Shown: piece by piece, positions 50,201 to 62,200 of the stretch | Position numbering within the stretch: the first letter of the stretch is position 1 | Layout of the letters: the number at the start of each line of letters is the position of its first letter | Source: Blastobasis lacticolella | Taxonomy: Eukaryota > Arthropoda > Insecta > Lepidoptera > Blastobasidae | Direction of reading: 5' to 3' | NCBI GenBank assembly: GCA_905147135.1 | Contig: LR990056.1 | Coordinates: 72,001-136,000 of the forward strand | Length of the DNA stretch: 64,000 bases | Program-made: the position numbers and the translations under genes | The notes under the pieces: generated by a model | Told to the model about the DNA's origin: nothing | Databases searched by the model: none | The model's input: only the letters and a program-made list of their open reading frames with translations

Positions 50201-53200
50201 AATTTGAAATAACTTTTGAACGTCTAAAAATATTTTATTTATGTAAAATGCATGCTACTTCCAGAAGAAAAAAACTTTTGTTATCTACTCCCTGTTGGTA
50301 ATTTTGTGACCTACTATGCGAACTGTGATAAGTGTACTGTATAATCAACACTCATAAAATTGCCACAGATTTGCGCTGTCATTTCATAAGACATATTCTT
50401 TCGGGCACTAGCAGTCGCTTTTTTTTAAATCAAAATGCCTATAGTGTAAGTTAAATAGTGTAAGTTAAATTATTTAAAAACTAATCAGTGGGTTTAGTAT
50501 CAGAAAATAAACTCCATGTATTGTTACAGAGTGAAAGTAGAACCTGAACAGCAAAAGAAGAATAGACTCTTCTGTTCAAGCTCGGAGTATCCTATGGCTT
50601 GTCTTCCTTTGATCGTTATTACGATCATGTTTTTTTTCATAATAGGCTGTGGTTATCTTAGTTTTCATATCGCGCAGTATTTTTGTCATGTATTTAAAGC
50701 ATTGTTATCATATCTGTTAATTTCGTAAAAGATTATTTGTAAATATTAAAATATAAGCATTCCCAAATATTTGTTTCTTTTTCTATTATTAGAAACGTAA
50801 ACACCACGTGGGTGTTTCGTTTGCAAACAATTTCAGCGAACTAATCATAAAAGTAAACACTTAGACATGCGTGAATACGCCCACGAGGCTACTGGAAGCT
50901 CAAAATGTCGTCAGTTTGTCTGATACAATTGTGCTACCTGTTCGTTTTTTCTGCTGGGCTTCAAATGGAGGCATATTATGCTGAAATTGTTTACGTGGAA
51001 TTGAAACGTAACATCTATATTCCCAACGAATGGCCAATTCAAGGAATAGAACGACTTGTGCTCTGTTTAGTAGAGAAGATTATCAGTGATCCTGGACCCT
51101 CGTACGTTCTGCAGGTCAAGAACATACCTGCTAAGCTGATACGACATCAAACGGAAAGTGGCTGTGTTAATGTGTTCCAAAAAATACCTCATAGGTAAGT
51201 GTCACTATAATTTTAATTTGCTAAAGAAGAAATATATATTTAATATAGAATTTCATTTCAGAAAAATGAAAAATACTCACCTGTATAACGTCGTATTTCC
51301 GATAGACGATCATGAAATCAGGGTGGAAATTTTCAGCGAAGAATATCAAGAACCCTGGACAAATTATTGTGCAATCGCTTTATCGAGAGAAGAGGCAATG
51401 TCTTATCACACAATACCTCTGTGCTTTAAGTAAGCATTTGTTTGATCAATTTGGCGTCATATGCTACTGATTGTTTTTTCAGGTGTAATACAGTAAATAT
51501 TTTGATTTCAGACAAAAGCTTTGCAGTACTGTCAATAACCCTGTTCCACCTCACTGCATGTTACGCAGAATTAAGCGGTCAGTACCCTAGTTATTGCAAA
51601 ATATTTACTTTAAAAACGCATCACTTATGCTTATACTTTTTTTTCAGGATTTTCAAACGGACACCAAAACGCAGGATGTTCCAACCGTAGGAAAAACGAA
51701 ATGGTAAGAAATTTGAACTTCACTATTTTTTAAAGATTTTTTTCATAGGGATTTCTTCTCATCAGAATACAAAATAAAATTATTTGTTGCAGGTTATCAT
51801 CCAGCGACACCTATACTTACAATAGTGATATCTGTTTTGTTTACATATTAACAATTTAAAGTTAACTATGTAGAGATAAGTTAATTAACCTATTTTGTAA
51901 TACGTAATCGTCAGTATAAGGTCAAGAAATAAAACAAATCATAGCATTGTTTACTTTTTTATTGAAAAGTCAATACAACAGGTGCTAAATACCTCATTCA
52001 TCAATTTCTTACCTCCAGACAAACATTACTCTGAACACCTGTAGCTTCAAGACCAAAGTTCGTTGATCGATAGCCTAAACTAGTTGTATAACCTCTAAAC
52101 TTAAGGTTTGTTTATATAAAGTTCATTTTCGCAGTATTTGCTATCACAAAATTAAACGCTAAGGTTTTTAGAGATACTTTAAAGTCAAACTTATCAAAGT
52201 TACAAACATATACCACAAATAGGACAAGTTTAAATTCCTGAATCCATTTCTTCTATGTCTTTTAAAGGTCTTCTGAAATTCTTTGATTCATAGAAATCTA
52301 TTTCGAACACACAATATTTGAATGGGTTCGGCTCAGTACTGGGATCATTAATCTTCTTGAACCACGCGCGATATTTTATCATCATAAATTCTGCAGTAAC
52401 ACCGTTCAAGGACCCTCTAAGACCTTGCATTGATCTGTGAGTAGTTTGCCAAATTGTCATCATTTCGGTCAATTCTTTCTGTAGGGTCATCAGTGATATT
52501 GTCTTCCACTCTTTTGGAATTATCAACTCCAAGGACATGATGAAAAGTGAAGCACTGGGTCAGAACACATGTAAACACTAATTACAAATGACAAGTCTTA
52601 CAAAACTTAAATTTATAATTTATATTTAAAAATACGTCCGTAGACGACAGCTGCGCGATTTATTGTGAATAACTTGGACAACGCAATAATATGATAATTT
52701 GAAGACGGATGAGGTATCGGTCTTTGTTTCGCGAAATATAAATATTTTTTAATTGCTATGTGATAACACTTGATGAAACTTGTTAGCTAATCAGTAATGA
52801 AGTTGAGGTTACTACCAATTAAATGTTTTTTTTGTAATTATCATATTTGAAGCCAATTCAATTAATTTGCTTCATTCATTAAAACTCCGCCCAAAGGTTA
52901 AAGGTTCATACACATCGAACTGATTGACCAGAGAAAGTCATGATAATAAATATTTATAGTTATTAGCGATACAAGAGAGGAATATATTATTATATATAAA
53001 TATATATATCCCCTTAATGATATCTAATAGAATAAAATATTTACAAAAAAAAAAAACAGTATCTTTTTGCAGAAGAGATAGAAACTCCTGTGAGTTTACA
53101 AGAATTTGATGTCAATTGCTTCAGTCCTGCCATCTTTATTTGTGGGGAGGAGTTAGTTTCTGGTCAGTGTGTGACTTTGAGGTTATACTTTTAGGATTCT

Positions 53201-56200
53201 AAAAAAATTGGCTAAGTATTGTTAGGATATTTGATATTGTTACAAAAGAAATTTTTTAAAATATTTTCTTTTATTAGATATGATTAAGGGGATATATATA
53301 TTTATATATAATAATATATATCTTCTCTATGTCATTACTAATAATAGATAATATTTTTATAAACAATTATTTAAATGACATTAAAAAAATTTGCTTTAAT
53401 ACCTACCTACAAATTATTAGTCGTCAAATCGTTGATAGCTGGACCTAATACAAGGATTAGATTGTTCCAAAAATATTAATCACTCACTCAATTAATTTCC
53501 GTGGGGCAGAGCTAGAACCAATGAGATCGCGCGAATAATCTGTGAGCTAATATTAGGCGAGGAGTCTTTTTATGTTTGAACTGTACAGAACATGGGTTTT
53601 AATTATCTCCTGTAGAGCTGAATGTGACCCATTGAGGGCTTTACTACTTATATGAAGTATTAATGAGCTGTCTACTGATTTGTGAAATATTTCCATTAAC
53701 ACTTTTTTTTAATAAATTAAGTGCTTTGCACACGGAGAACATCTACTGCGCTCGTGAAACATATCTCGCGCACGTGGAACCGTTCACGCGCAGATGAAGC
53801 TCAAATATTAAGAAACCAAGAATTTTCCTAACTATTATTGAATTATAAAATAAAACGACCCATAAACAAAAATAATTTTATTTAAAAATAGAAAAAAATG
53901 AGTATCCAGCGAATTTATAATTAATTTAGATCACGTCCTCACAGCACATGGTTTCTGTCCAAAACTAATGGAATTCTTTGGAATACTTAATTCAAATACT
54001 ACTAAAATCTAAACTTAGACATGTAACTTTGATTTTTTTAAAAAGTAACCGAATCAATACTTTATCGCGAGATCAAGGACTAATTTTAAAAAAATGGGTC
54101 TTTTGCATTCTCTTGATAAACTTCCGTTGGAACATTGTTACCATTCGAAGAGGGAATTTTCCGAAGGACACCACCGTCGCTTGTCCTTATCCAAAGGGCT
54201 TCATAACTTTGCTGAAAAAAATATTTTTAATGTTAAATTTTATCCTAATACTGTTCCGAGACAAAATTTGAAAATAATCCAAAATTTTGACTCGGAATCG
54301 CTTTGATATAAATAAATTTACCTTAAGGTTATGAAGATTGTAAATCATGCAACTTAGATCCTTATTTTAACGTACCCCGTCAGTTGGTCTTGCTTGTACT
54401 GCCATCAAAATCACCGCGCAGACCATAAAGTACAGTAATAGCTTAACGCAGCCCATTTTTTAATTGATATCTGCAAATCAAAAATTACTTTTGTAACACC
54501 TCTAATGAGAAAAAATCAAATTATTCTGAACTCAGAAACTTATTAAAAATAAAAACTCACGTGAATATGAGATCGATCTGAGCACTATAACATGAGATAA
54601 AAAACTAAAAGTCTAGACAAAATTGTCGGCCATTATATACCCAGCGAGCGCCAGAATTTTTTTTGAAGCACAAAAAAATGATTGGGGTGACATTGTTATC
54701 TCTTATCCCAAAATTTTATTACTTTTCCATTTTTAAAATTCTATTCTTGCTTAATATTTCAATTAATTCATTAATTTCCTTCTTAATTCATTTTTTGAAA
54801 CCGGTATTTCGTTAATGTGTTCGACTACTACGCTGCTAATCCTTCGTTACTCGCGTAATGAGTGCTGTGTCAAACTGATATTTTGATATTTTAAGATATT
54901 TCCTAAAAATTTTTTGTTCAAAACTTAAATACAAAGTGCAGCATCTTTTAAATTATTTTATTTTGAAATCTATTGTATTTTTGATGTCTAAGAAACTGAT
55001 GGATTTCAATAAATTTATCAAACTATTTGTAAACAATATAAATAATTTTAACTACGTCTCAATAATATTTTAGTTGGAACTTATAAAACATTTGTATCTA
55101 TATTTTATCCCGAAAAAATGTGCTTCAATTTTTGGACACCCTAGTGCGTTAGTAGACGGAATTAATTTATAGAGCTCAGTGCTCTGTACTACTATTAATA
55201 AAAAACCGGCTGACCGAACTATTAAACGTTGCTATGTGGGAATAAAATGATTTTAGCTCGATACCATGCGGTTTTACTGGCGTCAAAATTAGTTTGACCT
55301 ATATTTAATGTAATAAGGGTCTTGGTAAAGGTCAATTTTTACTTCCGACAGCTTAAGATATTTAAAAAAAAATTATTATACAGGAAACTTATTAATAAGA
55401 TTCAAAATTACTAAGGAATTGTACGAAAATTGATTTTTGAGGTTAAACACGTCCCACATGTTCGAGCGTGATGTTTTACAACAGATTCCTAATGGACAGT
55501 ATCAAATGCCAATTTATTTCTTTTAGACAACTTCTTGGCAGTATTAGGACTGGCAGAAAGCCATAGAAAATTATTCTTGTATTCTTTTCTTCTACAGTTT
55601 ACAATTTAAAATATGTAAGACGTTTAATTTTGGAATTTACTTTTGTTTAATTGGGAAACAATTTAATGCGCATATACGAAAAATTTGATCATATCTTCAT
55701 TTAACAATTTTTTTCATTAGTAAGTTTTGAATGTAAATCATGAAGTCAATAAATAAATAAATAGTTCGAAAAATATTGCGCTTTATACGTGTCAAAGTAA
55801 ATAAAAAAATACACATGGTTACATATCACAATTATTACAATTGTTTGAATAACTTAAATATTAATTTAAATCTAGTTTTTTCACAACGTGTCAGTCTAAC
55901 CTTAAAATTACAAATGAAACAGCTGATGTAATAATCAATCAGCGACATCAGGTAAAGTATACTTTACCTATTAGTTTATTAATGTTTTACAATTTTTTAT
56001 CAGTAAAGGTTGCGCCCAAAAATTTCACTCAGTGTAACAAGTACAGAAAATCTTATTATGTTACGTAATATCAGATAAGCTGAAATTTTTGAGTTCAATA
56101 ATTGTATAAAATGTAAAACAAACATCAAAATTTCAGTATAATGAACTTATTTCAAATTCGGTAAATTGTGATTAAAGTCATCCTTCAACCAAAAAATGCA

Positions 56201-59200
56201 GACAAAATACAATGACATATAAAATTGGACAACCAGTTGCATATATTGTAGATGACGATTCCTTTTTTGTTGGTTTTAAATATAAACGCGAAACAGAAGC
56301 CCAGTATGTTTTCTTCCGTTCTTCAAAATTAGTGCTACTCCAATTTGTAGCTAGGGTTATGTATTCCTCAAAATTTTCAATGGTTTCATTAATTTCACAT
56401 CTTCCATGTCCAAATTTAAAGCACGTTGCTGGCCTCGTGGGATAACCACTACAACGAGCTGGGCAGCAAGGGAGTTTTGAATTCAAACACTAAAAAAATA
56501 ACGATGTTCATTACTTAAATTCGCTAAGGGTAAATTGCACACCCCAAAAGATTAAATTAACTCACAGTTTCTCCCAATGGCAGGCACGTTTTTCGGATTC
56601 TCAGAGGCTTGATCAGATACCTTGCGGCTATAGGCTGGTTAATTAATGTCACAATTATTATATAACTAATCATCATGTTGATTTACTGTTTGATCTAAAA
56701 CCGGTAAAATAAAATCCGATGAAAGACGTCCTACGGCTGGAAAATTCGAAGAGATATAATTTCTGATTATGGCTTGTTATGGATCTTAATATGGGTTGCT
56801 GAATACATTTATTTTTGTCTACCTGAATGGACAAAGATGTAGGCGGATTGTCGGTGAAGGGTCTAAGTAACGAAGAAAATTCTAACCTAATCATTATTAG
56901 CGATTTCTGTTCTATCGAATTGATATTCTCGGAAGAAATATACCTGTTTTAACACATCAAGAATATGTATACTGCCTACAAAAAATCAAAGCTTTTTTTG
57001 TAGGCAGTATAATATTATTAAAGTGCTTTTGAATGCTTGAAACCCTTAACAATCGCTACCTTTCTAAAATTAAGCCAAACTTATATTCTATTTGACGTCA
57101 TAGCATCTGATTATAGGAAAACGTCGACTCTATTCTGAGAAATCCATGCAAAATTAATTTGGCTGATACTATCTCTCAAGAGATAGTATAGAAGGGTATA
57201 ATATAGTAAGGGTAATATTATCTCCCAAGAAATAGTACTAAAAATAATTTTAAGGATTAACAATTAAAATCTCCAATTTCTGTTGAAAACTTATGCATGA
57301 AAATTATATTTATCACTTGACATCTAATAAGGTCCGCGTTTCATAAAATATTATATTTGTTTTATCATTTATTACTAACATATATGTGATACGATATAGC
57401 TTGCACTATTTCATTAGTTATAAGAGCACTTAAAAACCAAAGTGGACTGCCATAACTGTTTTTAGAAAAAACGTTACGTTGCGTTGTTAAGTATTTGATA
57501 ATTAAGGATTCACGATTATATTTTATTTCTCATGATGCATTACTAACTAGTATTATAATATTGATATTATTTGCACTATTCCATTAGTTATAAAAGCACC
57601 TAGAAGCTAGAATTGGCAGCTGTAACTGTTCTAAGAACGCTCTTCTAAGGTTGTTAATTTGTTAAAGTATTTGAGATTTTAAAATTTAATATTTGTACCA
57701 AAGGTATTCTTTCCATGACAATTTATTGTTATATTAGTTTTTAAAAATGATACTTAATTATGTTTAGAATTTTACTGAGTGAATGTTTAAAAATTTTGAA
57801 TTGCCGACCCACTGTAATTTTTGTTAAAGCTTAATCCGGAGACATCGCAGTGTCTCGCGCCAAGTACACGTCCAACATATGTTTTATTACAATTTTCGTT
57901 TGTTGTTTATCTTATTAATATAATGCATTTATTACTCTTGTAAATATTGTTTTATTTTTAATTTGTAATTTAATTTTTATGTGACAAAAGTTCGCAGTGA
58001 TTTGTAAATTTCGACATGAAAAACTTTCCTTGTGACGGCAAATCGCTAGGATCCAGCGAGATTACCAAAATCCACTTCTTTTAGAGGAAGACGAGTTTTT
58101 GAGGTTGTATAGAGTATCTAAGGATTTTTTTGCTAAACTCTTGCATGAATTAAGGCAATCTCTTTAAAGACGACGACCTTACGGACTTTCCACGGAATCC
58201 CAAATATTGACCGCACTCCGTTTTTATGCGTCTGAATGCAACCAACTCCCAATTTGTCTACAATGGGGTTGCAGCATGAGATTTGTTTCATTTTCAATTT
58301 AAATAATAAATTTAATTTGTTTATTTGTCGGTAATTCTTCTTTATTTTAATTCAATCTCCTTTCTAAAAATAGTGTAACCCCGAGAAAAACCGTGCGTAA
58401 CCGGGGCCGGTCGATATGCAATTGTAAAATTAGCGCTATCTGCTGATAAGTAGCGTACTACGTAATAAAACACACTCAAAGTAGTAATTCTACTTGCCGA
58501 AAGGTGGAGCTTGCAGTATAAAACTAACTCAAAACACGCCTACAAAGTCACGGCGGACCAGCTAGTTAAGAAATAAAACCGACTTAGAAATAAGCTTTTT
58601 AATCAATACAGTAAGTACGAGTTTATAGGAGTATGAAGAAAGGGTAATGAAGTCTATGATTAAGGGTATATATTTATATAGTATACCTCTACCCGTTTCA
58701 CCGTCCCGACGACCAGAGCGGAGCGCCAGGGGCCGATCTCGTGCTGCAGCCCGTCCAGCGTCTCGTTCTGCCGGTCGCACTGCACCGACACATGCCCCGA
58801 GCCGGGCAGCCACGACACTCGTACTAGAACACGGTACTATCAATATTCTGTGCCAGAACGACATACAAGGCGCTTTAATTATTTTTTCATTATAATAATA
58901 ATGTTGACATAGACATAGACATAGACATAATATTTATTTGGCAATTTCTACAATATAAGTTAACAAAATATTTCTTACTAACATAAATTAGGTTAAATAT
59001 TGTAGTGTCATGCCAAACTAGGGCTCAGCTCAGCATATGCTGTAGGTAGCGAGACCACAGCGCTGATTTTCAGCTGACCCCTACAGTTAGTGCGTGAATT
59101 ACTCGCCAAGTGGTCAGATAGGTAACGTAGTGCTGTACATTTTGCGGTGTGTTTATAACTAATAATATAAATATGTATAAAACCATATGGAGCTATTATT

Positions 59201-62200
59201 GTGTAATTTTAGTGTATAACTGATAATTAATTTAGATATGTTGGAACAACTCTGCAGCCTATAGGGAGTGATTTTTGGTGTTCATAAAGGTATAGTTTTA
59301 TGTTCGATTTAAAAGATGTAATCGTTTTCGATTCCTTGATGGGAGGCGGCAGGTTGTTCCAACATTTGGTTGCCGCATATCTAAAACTGCCACGAAAGCC
59401 AGCCGTCCTGGGAGCAGATATCCTGAGAGGATAGCTAACCCTCCGCGCATTTCGCGAGCCGGCTCCACTACGCCAACTTAGTTTCCTGTACAGGTACTCT
59501 GGGATACCAGTATTTATTATACCATACAGTAAAGAGGCCAGATGCAGCTCTTGACGTAGGGACATTTTTAATATTTTTGCATCATTGATGAAAGGTGTTA
59601 CATGCGTACGGGGGGAACCTTAAAACAAAAACGAGCACAGGCATTTTGAACCCTCTGAATCAACCTCGCGGACCGAGCTAGCAGTCTAGGACCATACACT
59701 ACATCGGCGTAACCTAAAATCGATAATACCAAGGAATCGCATAATTTAATACGCAGATCCTCAGCAAGAAAGTCTCTTATCTGATACAATAACTTAATTT
59801 TATAAAAACCTTTTCGCACCATGCCGACAATATGATTTTCAAAATGAAGGGTTGAGTCCATTAACACACCTAAGTTACGAGCTTCAGTCACTCGCTCCTC
59901 TTGAGCCCCCAGCAATGTCAAAACGGGCATAGTGCGAGAGATTTCCACGACCTGACGGTCAGATCCAAGAATCATGTACTTTGTTTTATTTGGGTTAAGT
60001 ACAAGAGTATTTCACTCGGCCCACACACCAAAACTTGTCAAATCCTCGCTTAATTTCTCGATAGCTAACCTCGCTTCCCCTGGGTTAAAAGAGATGTATA
60101 GTTGCGTGTCATCGGCATAAATATGATAACTGCAGTATTTAATAACCTTAGGCATATCGGCGGTATATAGTATGAATAATAGAGGGCCAAGTATCGAGCC
60201 CTGAGGCACCCCGCGCGATAATGCCATTGGCCGGGACAAAATGGGATTGCCGTCTTCACCGTCTATTTTTACAATTTGTTATGAATGTGCAGGTTTCATC
60301 ACGGTGTTTTGCTTCTTTTTAATTTTTTTTTGTACTTTACGATCTCTTTAATTTAACTAATGTAATATGTAATCTAAAGTGTGTGAATTTTATTCAAATA
60401 TGTTCTAAACTACTGAAAAATAAGTATTAAATAACCTTTATCAACAGAAAAAAGACCTTTTTTATTTTTATGTACTACAGCAGACAAACAGGCGTGGGGG
60501 CCACCTGATGGTAAGTGGTCATCGACGTCTACGGACATCAGCAACACCTGGGGTGCCACCAATGCGTTGTCCGCCTCTAAGGAGACCCCTAATATACCTC
60601 CTGAAGGATCCCATGTCATAGGTGTATCGCATTTAAGGTTGTGTCATTGAAGGATCGTCGTTGGATTGCTGATATGACATTGTTGTTCAAGATCGCCAAT
60701 AATCTAGTAAACTGTTCACAATTGCTGGAACAGTTAATCTTCAATGATCCGCGGATAAACAGTCGTATCAGGGACAGCAGAACCTTTGCCATTAAGTTTT
60801 ACAGGACTAATCTGGGATTTTATTCCCCAATTCCCCGTATTTGTCGAGAGTATAATATTTTGTGTGGGGTGGCGGATGTAGACCTTTTCCACAACAAAAG
60901 CACAACCTTTAAAACCATCTTATTCAGGCGTATTTCTGATGGGCTCTGATCTTGTAGGCGTAAATTTAAGTACCTACCTATTTAAAAATGTATTGTTCAC
61001 TTTCTTAAATCGTTTATTTACTTTGTTAATCAGTCACATAATTTGTTAACTTTGGTTTTTATTTCTTTGCATTTGAACAATGTTAAAACTTTAAAAAATA
61101 TAATTTCCTTTTTGCACTCTGTACAGTAACATGATTTCCAGTTGTGATAACAATTAATTGTAAACGCATGCAGTGTTTACCTATCATTGGTTTTATACTT
61201 AAAACTAGATAAATGCTGTTACTTTACATACTATAAGATTTTATGTAGTGTATAAACTGTTGGTGAACCTAATAAATAAAATAAAATAAAATAAAATAAT
61301 AGTTCAAAGGAAACACTGCGGCTGGGAGCTCATTCCACATCCGAATCGTACGAGCAAAAAACGTTCTATCGAATCTTCGCGTGGACACCACTAGAGGGTT
61401 CACGTAGTGTGAATGAGTACCCAGCCCACGGCTTGTGGTGCGATGGCAGAATTGTGCTGTGGGCACCAGACCAAACAATTCCTCAGAACACTCCTTATTG
61501 TACAGCCGGAAGTCCATTCGGTCCGCCAGTGGTTGTTTGTCGAGATGTATGAGTATGAGGTCGTCGACAATTCGTACGGCGCCCCTCTGGAGCGGTACCG
61601 CCGATCTCTGTCTGATGTGCCATCCCTCTGGAATGACGTCAGAAAATGCATTTCGGATAGGCCCTATCATAGCCTCCTTCATACGCTCATGTATCTATCT
61701 GTGAAATGGACTGAAATGTACGATTTTGAACGACCACAAAGTAGAGAAGAGAAGATTTAATGGCAAATTTTAGCTGGCCCATATTAACCTTGCACCGATT
61801 TAATTAATTACAATAATTTGTACATACATTATACATACCATGGTATACTTTTCAAACTTTTTTGTTCTTAGCAGAAAAATAACCATAGTCGGTTTGGCGG
61901 TGCAGGATAAGGTTGCCGCCAATGTTGAGTAGGTGGAAAAGGGTAATTACCCACCTGGACGGGTGTTGTGGACCAGGGGACCAAGGGTCCGACAGTTGAT
62001 CGTCGGAAGTTGCATATATTCCGTGGAAGTTGGCACATTTCTCTAGCGCGATGCAGGACGGTTAGCGCCATCTATGTGCGGATGCTTGCCAACCTTGTGT
62101 TCGTGTACTCGTAATGTGAGTATCGTTGAGTTTCCCTAGTGGAGCGATAGATGTCGCTACAGTACTCCCCCCGGAGACTGGAGGTCGATACCGAAGCGAG

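Larger units (their letters stand above)
47700..58370. mobile_element. putative integrated bracovirus (polydnavirus) segment in Toll intron 2
   Basis: Seen: about 10.6 kb of AT-rich DNA nearly free of the SINE/LINE families that fill the rest of the window, with seven compact gene models on both strands (47776-56676), short introns, TATA boxes and three signal peptides. Known: bracovirus circles of parasitoid wasps carry ank (vankyrin) and cysteine-motif genes and can integrate into caterpillar chromosomes at host integration motifs. Inferred: an inherited integration. Limits are approximate: left between the LINE tail at 47.6 kb and the first gene, right between the Harbinger scrap at 58.28 kb and Toll exon 2. 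I could not identify the integration junction motifs by eye. Confidence 0.65.

Noticed and set aside
53978..54306. Two plus-strand ORFs of 97 and 70 aa
   Set aside because: Antisense to the spliced secreted-peptide gene, which has promoter, splice sites and signal peptide.
61400..61760. Plus-strand ORFs of 89 and 115 aa
   Set aside because: Shadows of the minus-strand LINE C-terminus.
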